56,547 nt of DNA from Halomicronema sp. CCY15110 (GTDB lineage: Bacteria; Cyanobacteriota; Cyanobacteriia; Phormidesmidales; Phormidesmidaceae), in contig NZ_JACSWC010000163.1 in the NCBI RefSeq assembly GCF_016888165.1, positions 1 through 56,547 of the forward strand, written 5' to 3'. Both the position numbers and the translations under genes were made by a program. Numbering within the stretch: the stretch's first letter is position 1; the number at the start of each line of letters is the position of its first letter. The notes under the pieces are model-generated. The model worked only from the letters and a program-made list of their open reading frames with translations. It was not told the DNA's origin and did not search any database. Positions 1 to 7,600 of this stretch are shown piece after piece.

Positions 1-76
1 GAAGAACCGGATGCGGAAACAGATTCAATCGGGCGAATCGTTTAGACAGGTCGTCGACCATGCCTTCATGGCCTAA
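1..76 (+). pseudogene. IS630-family transposase, 3' end (cut by window edge)
   Basis: The first 76 bases encode the last 24 residues of a transposase (KNRMRKQI...FRQVVDHAFMA, stop TAA at 74-76). The same C-terminus occurs on the minus strand at 8343-8471, where the preceding residues NPIEHQWF show the IS630-type DDE signature. The gene runs off the left edge, so it may be intact outside the window. The shared sequence continues to about position 103, which probably marks the end of the element. Confidence 0.75.
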
Positions 77-103
77 ACGAATCTATCCGCGGATTGCTAG
101 ATA
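1..103. repeat. Left arm of inverted IS630-end repeat
   Basis: This stretch matches the reverse complement of about 8318-8416 with only around five differences that I count by eye. Both copies end in the same CTATCCGCGGATTGCTA sequence, so the boundary of the element is probably near 103 here. The two arms face each other across clpB and the accessory genes. Confidence 0.7.
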
Positions 104-111
104 TCTAAGCA

Positions 112-468
112 TCAGACGAGGCGTCTGCTCGGTGTAGCAAGGTTTCGAGGTTGTGCATGAGGGTGAACATAAATCGTCTGAGCTTGGGCCTGCACAGTAT
201 CGCGAAAATACTGGCTCCGGTCTTGAGGGGTTCTGAGATCGACTGGGCGACCGACTATCTGGGTGAGTCGGTCTTGAATATCAATAAAGGCAAAACCGGG
301 GATGTAACCGGGTTCAAACTCGACTAAGACATCAACATCGCTGTCAGGCCGAAAGTCATCGCGCAGAACAGACCCGAAGAGTGCCAGTTTGCGAATGTGA
401 TACTGCTGGCACAAATCAGCGATCGCCGCTGGAGGAATTGGAATGGGTAGTGTGCTGCGATCTCTCAT
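112..468 (-). CDS. MNT-type nucleotidyltransferase domain protein
   Basis: A 118-residue minimal nucleotidyltransferase. The active-site signature GSVLRDDFRPDSDVDVLVEF is intact, with the two metal-binding aspartates in DVDVLV. Proteins of this kind are usually antitoxins that AMPylate a HEPN partner, or stand-alone MNT proteins. The frame is open back to a GTG at 669, which overlaps the stop of the 666-911 gene in a GTGA junction. The extra N-terminal 60 or so residues resemble no part of the family, so I place the start at ATG 468 (501 is also possible). No HEPN gene is adjacent, which is unusual. It is the last gene of a tight three-gene minus-strand run. Confidence 0.7.
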   Translation of the reverse strand: MRDRSTLPIPIPPAAIADLCQQYHIRKLALFGSVLRDDFRPDSDVDVLVEFEPGYIPGFAFIDIQDRLTQIVGRPVDLRTPQDRSQYFRDTVQAQAQTIYVHPHAQPRNLATPSRRLV

Positions 469-665
469 TTTTCTGACTATATTCTCCAACCGCTCAACCA
501 TTGTGCTGATCTTATCGGAATGGCTAGAGGGCAATCGCTCAAAAGATACCCTAGCCAATGGATACAAGGACTGAGACGGATAGGCGATCGCCCCACTCCA
601 CGAGTCGCTCAACGCTAGCCTCAATTCCAAGCACAGTGATTGGGGGCGATCGCTCTCCACAAAAT

Positions 666-911
666 TCACTCCGGCAGACTATCCAGTTCATCCGAAATCG
701 CTCCCTGCAAATCCTCATCGCAGTGGGTGTGCAGATGAATCACTGACGCCAAAATCTCAGCCAAGATCTCCGCTTTTTGGTCGTCTTGTAGATTTGATAC
801 CTGGAGTTGATGCATTAGCTCCAAAACTCGACTGCACTCATCGCCGAGTTCTTGCATCAGGGTCATTAAAGTGGCGTTGTTGATGGGCAGCGATCGCTCA
901 CGCAGCTGCAT
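666..911 (-). CDS. Small hypothetical protein, middle gene of MNT operon
   Basis: An 81-residue, acidic and largely helical protein with no domain I recognise. Its ATG (911) lies two bases after the stop of the 914-1099 gene, and a GGGAGA ribosome site sits inside the end of that gene. This implies translational coupling. Its stop overlaps the GTG at 669 that opens the nucleotidyltransferase frame. The C-terminus (HTHCDEDLQGAISDELDSLPE) is strongly acidic. Position in the operon suggests a partner of the neighbouring MNT protein, but that is inference only. Confidence 0.6.
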   Translation of the reverse strand: MQLRERSLPINNATLMTLMQELGDECSRVLELMHQLQVSNLQDDQKAEILAEILASVIHLHTHCDEDLQGAISDELDSLPE

Positions 912-913
912 AG

Positions 914-1099
914 TTATCTCCCTAAACGCTTTTGCGCTTGTTGAATTCCTTTTTCAAAGGCAGCTATTTCTTTTTGCCAGTGTTTGATGAGTCCCTGGTC
1001 AGGAATGTCTTTTTCAAGTTCCAGTTGGATTTTGGTTTCATGCTCTCGGATTCTGCCTTGAAGACTATTGATAGCTTTCCGATGATGCCTTTTGCCCAT
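914..1099 (-). CDS. Small basic coiled-coil protein, first gene of MNT operon
   Basis: A 61-residue lysine-, glutamate- and glutamine-rich protein predicted to be almost all helix (SLQGRIREHETKIQLELEKD, then KHWQKEIAAFEKGIQQAQKR). It opens with the basic stretch MGKRHHRK. I do not recognise the family. It is two bases upstream of the 81-residue gene, so the three genes 914-1099, 666-911 and 112-468 look like one transcript. It could be a structural or nucleic-acid-binding partner, but no function is assigned. Confidence 0.55.
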   Translation of the reverse strand: MGKRHHRKAINSLQGRIREHETKIQLELEKDIPDQGLIKHWQKEIAAFEKGIQQAQKRLGR

Positions 1100-1240
1100 G
1101 TCCGTTGGCTAAGCTGCTTCATGTTACTCATATGATGACATTTCCAAAGGGGTAGGGCGATCGCGCCTTTGGGCATACGGCATCACGTACCTGGAAATTT
1201 TCGCGATCCGGCATAGTTGATACAGAGGTGAGAGACCAGA

Positions 1241-1302
1241 ACTCAGAAATGAGCCCATGATTGACCCAGGGCTGACTTCTGATTTCTGAGTGCTGACTTC
1301 TG
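1241..1302. repeat. Inverted and direct repeats upstream of clpB
   Basis: ACTCAGAAAT at 1241-1250 is repeated in inverted form as ATTTCTGAGT at 1282-1291. GCTGACTTCTG occurs twice, at 1271-1281 and 1292-1302. The group ends 27 bases before the clpB start. It is not a CIRCE element, because only one imperfect half-site (GAGTGCTGA, 1288-1296) is present. Confidence 0.45.
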
Positions 1303-1329
1303 TATCGATGTTGCGAGCCGGAGAGATTT

Positions 1330-3948
1330 ATGCAACCCACCAACCCGAATCAATTTACAGAGAAGGCGTGGCAGGCCATTGTCCGCACGCCGGAAATTGC
1401 CAAGGAAGCCAAGCACCAGCAGATTGAGAGCGAGCACCTGATGCGGGCGCTGCTGGAACAGGAAGGACTGGCGATTTCGGTATTTAACAAGGCCGAAGTG
1501 AACGTGCAGAATGTGCGCGATCGCACCACCGACTTCATTAGCAAACAGCCCAAAATCAGCAACTCGGGTGGCTCAGTGTACCTGGGCAACAGCCTGGACA
1601 AGCTGCTCGATCGCGCCGATGGCTATCGCAAAGACTTGGGCGACGAGTACATTTCCATCGAGCACCTGCTGCTGGCCTACGCCAAAGACGATCGCTTTGG
1701 GCAGGCGCTGTTGCGAGAATTTGGCTTAGACGAAACTAAGCTCAGAGGCATTATTAAAGAAGTGCGAGGGAACCAGAAAGTGACTGACCAGAACCCGGAA
1801 GGTAAATACGAAGCGCTGGAAAAATATGGCCGCGACCTGACGGAACTGGCGCGGTTGGGCAAGCTTGACCCGGTGATTGGGCGGGATGATGAGATTCGCC
1901 GCACGATTCAGATTTTGTCGCGGCGGACGAAGAACAACCCGGTGCTGATTGGTGAACCCGGTGTGGGCAAAACCGCGATCGCGGAGGGACTGGCCCAGCG
2001 CATCATCAGTAAGGACGTGCCGGAGTCGTTGCGCGATCGCAAAATCATCGCCCTCGACATGGGTGCCCTGATTGCCGGGGCCAAGTATCGCGGCGAATTT
2101 GAAGAGCGCCTGAAGGCCGTTCTCAAAGAAGTGCAGGATTCGGAAGGGCAGATGGTGCTGTTCATCGACGAGATTCATACTGTGGTTGGGGCGGGGGCGA
2201 CTCAGGGTTCGATGGATGCCGGCAACCTGCTGAAACCCATGCTGGCGCGGGGTGAACTGCGCTGTATTGGGGCGACCACCCTGGACGAGTATCGCAAGTA
2301 CATCGAGAAGGATGCCGCGCTGGAACGCCGCTTCCAGCAGGTCTTTATCGATCAACCCACCATCGAGGACACGATCTCGATTCTGCGAGGTCTGAAGGAG
2401 CGTTACGAAGTGCACCACGGGGTGAAAATTTCCGATAGTGCGCTGGTGGCGGCGGCGGTGCTGTCAACGCGGTACATCAGCGATCGCTTCTTGCCCGACA
2501 AGGCGATCGACCTGGTGGACGAGTCCGCCGCGAAGCTGAAGATGGAAATCACCTCCAAGCCGGAAGAACTGGACGAAGTCGATCGCAAGATCCTCCAGCT
2601 CGAAATGGAGCGCCTGTCCCTCAAAAATGAGACTGACGCCGCTTCGATCGATCGGCTAGAGCGCTTGGAAAAAGAACTCGCGGATCTGAAAGAAACCCAG
2701 TCCGGGCTGACTGCTCAGTGGCAGTCGGAAAAAGACCTGATTGACGGCATTCAATCCCTGCGAGAAGAGTTGGATCAGGTGAATATCGAAGTTCAGCAGG
2801 CGGAGCGCAACTATGACCTAAATCGCGCCGCCGAGTTGAAGTACGGCAAGCTCACTGACCTGCAACGAAAAGTGGAGCAAGCGGAAGAGAAGCTGGAAAA
2901 CGCCCAAACCAGCGGTCAATCGCTGCTGCGGGAAGAGGTGACGGAAGAAGACATCGCCGAAATCATCTCCAAGTGGACGGGTATTCCCGTTAGCAAACTG
3001 GTGGCGTCGGAAATGGAGAAGCTGCTGCTCCTAGAAGACGAACTGCACCAGCGGGTCATTGGTCAGGATGAAGCAGTCACCGCAGTATCCGACTCGATTC
3101 AGCGTAGCCGGGCCGGACTCGCCGACCCGAACCGGCCCATTGCCAGCTTTATTTTTCTCGGCCCCACGGGGGTCGGCAAGACGGAACTGGCGAAGGCACT
3201 GGCTTCCTACATGTTCGACACGGAAGACGCGATCGTGCGGATCGACATGTCGGAATACATGGAAAAGCACGCGGTCGCTCGCCTGATCGGGGCACCGCCG
3301 GGATACGTCGGTTTTGACGAAGGCGGTCAGCTCACCGAAGCGATTCGCCGTCGCCCCTATGCGGTCATCTTGTTCGACGAAATCGAGAAGGCTCACCCTG
3401 ATGTGTTCAACATCATGTTGCAAATTCTGGATGATGGTCGCCTGACCGACTCCCAAGGACGCACGGTAGATTTCCGCAATTCCGTGGTGATTATGACCAG
3501 CAACATCGGTTCCCAGTACATTCTGGATCTGGCGGGGGATGACTCGAAATATGACCTGATGCGCGATCGCGTCATGGAGGCCATGCGGTCTGAGTTCCGC
3601 CCTGAGTTCCTGAACCGGGTCGATGAGCTGATCATCTTCCACAGTTTGAAGCAGGAGCAACTGAAGGAAATCGTCAGGCTGCAAATCCAACGGCTAGAGC
3701 AGCGGCTGGGCGATCGCAAGATGGCCCTCGTGCTCTCGGAAGAGGCGCTGGACTGGGTGGCCCACGTCGGCTACGACCCCGTTTACGGGGCGCGTCCGCT
3801 CAAGCGCGCCATCCAAAAAGAGTTGGAGACGCCTCTGGCGAAGGGTATCCTGCGGGGCGATTTTGTGAACGGCGATCGCATCTACGCCGAGGTGGAAAAC
3901 GAACGCCTCGTCTTCAAACGCCAAGCCCCCGAACTCGCGACAGTGTAG
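1330..3948 (+). CDS. clpB: ATP-dependent disaggregase ClpB
   Basis: An 872-residue, full-length Hsp100 disaggregase that works with DnaK in the cytoplasm to resolve protein aggregates. The order is: Clp N-domain (about 1-145), first AAA+ module with Walker A GEPGVGKT (208-215) and Walker B LFIDEIHT, a coiled-coil M domain (about 405-525), second AAA+ module with Walker A GPTGVGKT (near 611) and [10 protein letters not shown], then the C-terminal domain ending ELATV. The start [17 protein letters not shown] matches cyanobacterial ClpB1-type proteins. A GGAGAG ribosome site precedes the ATG. The gene is intact, although its last 80 or so bases are duplicated downstream at 4730-4814. Confidence 0.97.
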   Translation: MQPTNPNQFTEKAWQAIVRTPEIAKEAKHQQIESEHLMRALLEQEGLAISVFNKAEVNVQNVRDRTTDFISKQPKISNSGGSVYLGNSLDKLLDRADGYRKDLGDEYISIEHLLLAYAKDDRFGQALLREFGLDETKLRGIIKEVRGNQKVTDQNPEGKYEALEKYGRDLTELARLGKLDPVIGRDDEIRRTIQILSRRTKNNPVLIGEPGVGKTAIAEGLAQRIISKDVPESLRDRKIIALDMGALIAGAKYRGEFEERLKAVLKEVQDSEGQMVLFIDEIHTVVGAGATQGSMDAGNLLKPMLARGELRCIGATTLDEYRKYIEKDAALERRFQQVFIDQPTIEDTISILRGLKERYEVHHGVKISDSALVAAAVLSTRYISDRFLPDKAIDLVDESAAKLKMEITSKPEELDEVDRKILQLEMERLSLKNETDAASIDRLERLEKELADLKETQSGLTAQWQSEKDLIDGIQSLREELDQVNIEVQQAERNYDLNRAAELKYGKLTDLQRKVEQAEEKLENAQTSGQSLLREEVTEEDIAEIISKWTGIPVSKLVASEMEKLLLLEDELHQRVIGQDEAVTAVSDSIQRSRAGLADPNRPIASFIFLGPTGVGKTELAKALASYMFDTEDAIVRIDMSEYMEKHAVARLIGAPPGYVGFDEGGQLTEAIRRRPYAVILFDEIEKAHPDVFNIMLQILDDGRLTDSQGRTVDFRNSVVIMTSNIGSQYILDLAGDDSKYDLMRDRVMEAMRSEFRPEFLNRVDELIIFHSLKQEQLKEIVRLQIQRLEQRLGDRKMALVLSEEALDWVAHVGYDPVYGARPLKRAIQKELETPLAKGILRGDFVNGDRIYAEVENERLVFKRQAPELATV
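3866..3948 (+). repeat. Direct repeat copy A: clpB 3' end
   Basis: The last 80 or so bases of clpB, repeated in the same orientation at 4730-4814. From 3875 to 3948 the two copies share roughly nine bases in ten. The GCGATCGC octamer at 3872-3879 exists in this copy and is degenerate in the other. The pair encloses the MNT/HEPN module. Confidence 0.8.
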
Positions 3949-3957
3949 CCCCCAAAA

Positions 3958-3988
3958 GACCCCCGACTTTTTGAAAAAGTCGGGGGTC
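3958..3988. terminator. Perfect 15-bp hairpin after clpB
   Basis: GACCCCCGACTTTTT (3958-3972) and its exact reverse complement (3974-3988) are separated by one base. The stem lies nine bases past the clpB stop. It is not followed by a T tract, so it may be a dispersed palindromic element or act as a bidirectional terminator through its own internal T and A runs. It lies inside the segment bounded by the clpB-tail repeats. Confidence 0.6.
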
Positions 3989-4040
3989 TGAGCAACTCCT
4001 AGCTAAATGGCAAAATAGAGAAAATCCTTGCGAGGCCGCT

Positions 4041-4370
4041 ATGGTCGAGATGTCGCAAATCGAAGCTCTAAGTCAGCAAATTGTGGAGCAGTTTCACCCT
4101 GAGCGCATCATCTTGTTTGGTTCCTACGCTTATGGCGAACCGACTCCGGATTCGGATGTCGATTTACTGGTGGTGATGCCGTTTGAGGGCCACTCTCCTC
4201 GCAAAGCGGCTGAAATTCGGTTTCAAATTCGCCCTCAATTTCCTTTAGATTTACTAGTGCGAACCCCTGAGTTGTTGCGCCAGCGACTAGAACTGGGAGA
4301 TTTTTTTATAAAAGAAATCGTTGATGAGGGCAAAGTGCTCTATGAAGCCACTGACCCAAGAATGGATTGA
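4041..4370 (+). CDS. MNT nucleotidyltransferase antitoxin-like protein
   Basis: A 109-residue minimal nucleotidyltransferase with the signature GSYAYGEPTPDSDVDLLVV (residues about 27-45), so the glycine-serine and two-aspartate catalytic features are intact. It overlaps the following HEPN gene by 29 bases. MNT/HEPN pairs of this layout are known toxin-antitoxin modules, in which the MNT protein neutralises the HEPN ribonuclease, in studied cases by AMPylation. The start is ATG 4041, with GAGG just upstream. The gene sits inside the clpB-tail direct repeats and lacks the HIP1 octamers common elsewhere. Confidence 0.85.
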   Translation: MVEMSQIEALSQQIVEQFHPERIILFGSYAYGEPTPDSDVDLLVVMPFEGHSPRKAAEIRFQIRPQFPLDLLVRTPELLRQRLELGDFFIKEIVDEGKVLYEATDPRMD

Positions 4371-4725
4371 GAAAGCGGAGGGCGATTTTAGAACTGCGGG
4401 TCGAGAGCTACGGGCCGAGCCGTTGCCCAACTATGATGCAGTTTGCTTTCATGCTCAGCAGTGCACTGAAAAGTATCTCAAAGCCAGATTGCAAGAAACC
4501 GACATTCCAGTTCCCAAAATCCACGATTTAACGGCACTGTTGGACTTGTTGCGCTCCCACGACCCGGAGTTAGAAACCTTGCGGTTTGCTTTAGGGATGC
4601 TGACAGATTACGCCGTTGCCGTGCGGTATCCAGGGTTCTCAGCGGATCAGGCCGTTGCTGAAGAGGTTTACAGTTTGTGTGAGCAAGTCAGGCAAAGCAT
4701 TCGACAGTGCCTTTCGCTATCTTAG
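4342..4725 (+). CDS. HEPN-domain protein (toxin partner of MNT)
   Basis: A 127-residue HEPN protein. The characteristic helix FHAQQCTEKYLKA (about residues 36-48) and the later TDYAVAVRYPG place it in the broad HEPN family commonly paired with MNT proteins. The frame is open from TTG 4321, but ATG 4342 (MKPLTQEWIEKAEGDF) fits the family start. It overlaps the upstream MNT gene by 29 bases, indicating coupled translation. A clear RX4-6H ribonuclease motif is not obvious, so enzymatic toxicity is not certain. It ends five bases before the duplicated clpB tail. Confidence 0.82.
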   Translation: MKPLTQEWIEKAEGDFRTAGRELRAEPLPNYDAVCFHAQQCTEKYLKARLQETDIPVPKIHDLTALLDLLRSHDPELETLRFALGMLTDYAVAVRYPGFSADQAVAEEVYSLCEQVRQSIRQCLSLS

Positions 4726-4729
4726 TTGC

Positions 4730-4814
4730 ATGAAACGGGGCATCGCATCTACGCCGACGTGGAAAACGAACGCCTTGTCTTCAAACGCCAAGACCCGAAC
4801 TCGCGACGATGTAG
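4730..4814 (+). pseudogene. Duplicated clpB 3' end (direct repeat copy B)
   Basis: This is a remnant of the last 25 or so codons of clpB, in the same orientation as the intact gene. Bases 4742-4814 align with 3875-3948 with one single-base deletion and about six substitutions. The deletion breaks the reading frame, so it is not translated as ClpB. It lies immediately after the HEPN gene and immediately before a good terminator, which may be the original clpB terminator. Confidence 0.8.
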
Positions 4815-4826
4815 TACTAAACAAAG

Positions 4827-4868
4827 CTAAACCCCAGAAATTCTTAATTCCTAGGGTTTAGTCGTTTT
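4827..4868 (+). terminator. Rho-independent terminator after clpB remnant
   Basis: CTAAACCC (4827-4834) pairs with GGGTTTAG (4854-4861). The arms extend inward through AGAAATT/AATTCCT with one mismatch around a three-base loop. The stem is followed by TCGTTTTT. It would end transcription of the MNT/HEPN pair and probably served clpB before the module was inserted. Confidence 0.75.
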
Positions 4869-5012
4869 TGCTATTCTATGACGCAGTGACATCTCGCCTC
4901 GGCGTATGAATCCTGTTCGAGAGGCATGTTACGACTGTAAAGCTTGAAGCCGTTTCAATGAACGCAAGGTTAAGCCATCAATAATTATAATTAGCAGATA
5001 AGGCTTTGGTCA
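4869..5012 (+). promoter_or_regulatory. AT-rich leader of the 5013-6802 cassette
   Basis: This gap ends in a visibly AT-rich stretch with a perfect -10 hexamer TATAAT at 4986-4991, 22 bases before the GTG start at 5013. It lies within the palindrome AATTATAATT. I find no good -35 box at the right spacing, so the promoter call is tentative. Confidence 0.35.
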
Positions 5013-5330
5013 GTGAGCAAGGAGCAAAATAGAGAAGATCAACCTGGGTCAAGCCAAGACTCCACTAGCTTGAAATTCACCGATTATTACTTAAACGAAG
5101 CCAGCAATAAACATCCAGACATTGCTATTGAGTGGATCGAACGAGCGTTTAATAATCCAGTCAAAGAAACTATTCAAGCAGACGGTCGTATTGTTCGCTG
5201 GGGAAATATTCCAGAAAAAAGTGGTAGAGCTTTAAGAATAGTCATCTTGGAAGATAGAGAAACCATCCATAATGCCTTTTTCGACCGAAATTTCTATAAG
5301 CGCCAGCAGAGAGGAAAGGAGCCGACATGA
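5013..5330 (+). CDS. Small toxin-like protein paired with DUF2283
   Basis: A 105-residue protein. The core (about residues 22-92, KFTDYYLNEASNKHPDIAIE then GRALRIVILEDRETIHNAFF) looks like the small alpha-beta proteins that precede DUF2283 genes, with a RelE/BrnT-like or DUF4258-like character. I cannot assign a Pfam family with certainty. The start is GTG 5013. Its stop overlaps the next gene's ATG in an ATGA junction, and AGGAAAGGAG near its 3' end is that gene's ribosome site. The likely role is the toxin half of a two-gene cassette. Base composition is more AT-rich than in the surrounding genes. Confidence 0.65.
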   Translation: MSKEQNREDQPGSSQDSTSLKFTDYYLNEASNKHPDIAIEWIERAFNNPVKETIQADGRIVRWGNIPEKSGRALRIVILEDRETIHNAFFDRNFYKRQQRGKEPT

Positions 5331-6802
5331 AGCAAAAGTATTCTCCTGAGACAGACACGCTTTATATCGAAATTGACGATAGCCCAAGTTTCGAGTCGGA
5401 AGCTATCGACGAGAACCTTATTATTGACTTTGATGAGAACGGAAAAGCTGTAGGTATTACCTTAGAGCACTATAAAAGAAAGCAAAGTATAGATGCTTCT
5501 GAGGCTACTTCCAGTGATATGACGAACGTCCAATTCTCAGGAGAAATCAAGAGAACTAATTCTTCTGAAAGCGATTTCCTTGCGAATTTGACAGGAGAAA
5601 TCGAACTGCATCAAGATGGACGGCTTTTTCTAAGAATATCAAAATCACAAGAAGAGTTATTAAGCGAGAAATTATTCCTAGATTCTGCTCCTATCTATAG
5701 AGGTTCTGATATAGATAGGAGCGATCTTTTGAGTTTTCAGAATGCAGAAAAAATTAGTGAACCCTACAACGGCGAGTATTCCTTAATTGGAGAAGACGCT
5801 TCTGGAAGGAAAATAACAGGTATTCTTAGCGATAAGAACTTTAAAGTTGGCTTCTCTCCCGCCCCTGAAAGTAGTGAACTATCTGACGAAACACAAGTCT
5901 TTCGTTCGTTGAAAGATTTAAGCCTCGGCGATTATAGTACTTCTGAAATTGCAAGAGAAATCAATATTTTTCTGTCAGGAATTGACGTTTTCAGAGACAC
6001 AAGCGTTTTAATAGATGAAGTTGATTTTCAAGTTGACTTTATTAGATCAGGAAATACTCCTAAAAGCATTGGAGGTCAGGTAATTACACAACTCAGGATA
6101 AGAAAAAAAGATTCCTCCCCTATAGCAATAAAAACCTTAGAGAAATATATATCTCGCATTGTGCTAATTCTATCTTTCGCCTCTGGAAAATATATCGAGG
6201 AGATACATAGGCATACTATTTTCGAAAATGGCGATCTGCTTGAGTTCTGGCCGGGAGTAAATCTCCGTAAACTTCGGAGAGGACTTCAAGTAATTCAAAC
6301 TCCACATCTTCCAGGCTTCATTCAACAATCCATCCTCAGGATTAGAGATAGTCTTTTTGATGAGAAAAAGCTTGCACTTGCTCTTTCTTGGTATCTAGAC
6401 TCTTTTAATTCAGCAGCTGTTTCGGTAGAGTTTTTGCTTTTAAGTACAGTATTTGAAACGCTCAGCAAAGCGCATGATCCTGATTTAACCTCGTATAAAG
6501 CAAGAGTCGAATCTTTGCTCGACTCTTATTCGGTAGAATACGATGATTTATTCAGCAGCCTTCGAGAATTCATTTCTGTTAGAAATGATATCGTGCATGA
6601 AGGCTTTGGTGGTGTTGGAGATGATGGAAGCAACATTGCGGATACTCTTCGCAGATTAACAAATTTGCTGGTGAGGACCTTCTTGTCAATGCTCAATTAC
6701 TCTGGTGACTACATGGAGTACATTAGGCATGAAGTTGAAATCGAAGATGGAGTAGAAAGGCATGGTCGTATTTGTCGAACCTGGCCAATCACTTCACAGT
6801 AA
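5327..6802 (+). CDS. DUF2283 domain fused to ApeA-like HEPN protein
   Basis: A 491-residue protein with two parts. Residues 1-50 (KYSPETDTLYIEIDDSP, then DENGKAVGITLEHYKRK) are a DUF2283 domain, normally a stand-alone protein of about 70 residues next to a small toxin. Residues of about 65-490 resemble ApeA-type anti-phage proteins: a beta-rich N-terminal part, then helices with a VEFLLLSTVFETLSKA stretch and the HEPN ribonuclease motif RNDIVH (R419, H424). HEPN enzymes with this RX4H motif cleave RNA. The fusion suggests an RNase regulated by its own antitoxin-like head and by the 5013-5330 product. The gene is AT-rich and lacks HIP1 octamers, so it was probably acquired. Confidence 0.7.
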   Translation: MKQKYSPETDTLYIEIDDSPSFESEAIDENLIIDFDENGKAVGITLEHYKRKQSIDASEATSSDMTNVQFSGEIKRTNSSESDFLANLTGEIELHQDGRLFLRISKSQEELLSEKLFLDSAPIYRGSDIDRSDLLSFQNAEKISEPYNGEYSLIGEDASGRKITGILSDKNFKVGFSPAPESSELSDETQVFRSLKDLSLGDYSTSEIAREINIFLSGIDVFRDTSVLIDEVDFQVDFIRSGNTPKSIGGQVITQLRIRKKDSSPIAIKTLEKYISRIVLILSFASGKYIEEIHRHTIFENGDLLEFWPGVNLRKLRRGLQVIQTPHLPGFIQQSILRIRDSLFDEKKLALALSWYLDSFNSAAVSVEFLLLSTVFETLSKAHDPDLTSYKARVESLLDSYSVEYDDLFSSLREFISVRNDIVHEGFGGVGDDGSNIADTLRRLTNLLVRTFLSMLNYSGDYMEYIRHEVEIEDGVERHGRICRTWPITSQ

Positions 6803-6827
6803 GACTACAAACTCTGAAGCCATTGAA

Positions 6828-6861
6828 GTTGAGTTGCCAATTTCCATGTTGACAACTCAAC
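6828..6861 (+). terminator. Inverted repeat after the HEPN fusion gene
   Basis: GTTGAGTTG (6828-6836) and CAACTCAAC (6853-6861) form a perfect 9-bp stem with a 16-base loop, 26 bases past the stop. No T tract follows, so termination is only probable. Confidence 0.5.
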
Positions 6862-7148
6862 AGACTGCTTAAGGGTTTGGAAGGGCGATCATGGGGAGAG
6901 CGATCGCCTGCTGCATCCCCTACACTTAGAGGCCTCGCGACGATTGTGAACCGCTCAGGAGGCGAGATCGCGATTTAAGGCCGGCTTGCCAGACCCCAAT
7001 ATGCGGCGATATTTGAGTCACCAAATACACCGAATTCTGCGAACCAGGGACTGCACCGATGTGGACACCAGAGCATCCGTGACCAATCAGTAAATCAGCA
7101 CTATCATGGAACCAGCTTGACCAAACCGTTGGGCCAGGAGGGAACCGC
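6862..7148. other. Intergenic stretch, return of HIP1 sites
   Basis: No gene is supported here. A GCGATCGC octamer at about 6900 is the first since 3872, marking return to host-like sequence. The end carries CAGGAGGGAACCGC, a strong ribosome site for the gene at 7149. Confidence 0.5.
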
Positions 7149-7535
7149 ATGAATCGATACGTATTGGCCGCATTGTTAGGGGCGATCGCTTTTTTGACAT
7201 TGTTGGGCATCAGCAATAGCCAAGACATGCTGCGCGGCTCTCGTAACTCACTTTCCGCTACCCCCTCTTCTGCGGCAGAAGGCGACAACCTCTCCGGTAT
7301 AGAAAGCGCAGGGCAAAACGTGCTGCGTCAAACGTCTCCAGAAGCGATCGAGCGGCTGCCCAACCTTGCCGATGGCACGCCTGCCCAACCCGCCCTCAAT
7401 CCGGGGGCGACCGAGCCCACCAGTCCGACTGACCCTAACGCCACCCCGCCGGTGCCGCCGAGTACGACGCCACCTACTCCGGCACCAGAGACGCCACCGC
7501 CCACCGATCAAGAAGCCATTCCGGCTTTGTGGTAG
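7149..7535 (+). CDS. Small exported or anchored proline-rich protein
   Basis: A 128-residue protein of no recognised family. Residues 3-20 (RYVLAALLGAIAFLTLLG) form a hydrophobic N-terminal segment that could be a signal peptide or membrane anchor. Residues of about 75-120 are dominated by proline, threonine and alanine (TPPVPPSTTPPTPAPETPPP), typical of a flexible extracytoplasmic linker. A strong AGGAGG ribosome site precedes the ATG. It converges on the RsbW-like gene. Confidence 0.65.
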   Translation: MNRYVLAALLGAIAFLTLLGISNSQDMLRGSRNSLSATPSSAAEGDNLSGIESAGQNVLRQTSPEAIERLPNLADGTPAQPALNPGATEPTSPTDPNATPPVPPSTTPPTPAPETPPPTDQEAIPALW

Positions 7536-7600
7536 CAACGTTACAGATGAGTGACGAGACTGGAAAGCGACCGGAAAATTTTCTTGGTCTGGGCTGCGAC

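Noticed and set aside
1288-1296. CIRCE-like half-site GAGTGCTGA before clpB
   Set aside because: The matching TTAGCACTC half at nine bases' spacing is absent.
1726-2418. 230-residue minus-strand frame inside clpB
   Set aside because: It is the antisense shadow of a GC-rich coding region; the ClpB frame has complete motifs.
4616-4861. 81-residue frame running from the HEPN gene into the clpB remnant
   Set aside because: It is a frame-shifted reading of both, not a gene; the HEPN frame and the clpB-tail duplication explain it.
4950-4975. GTTTCAATGAACGC, resembling the start of a CRISPR repeat
   Set aside because: It occurs once, with no regular spacing and no cas gene in the window.
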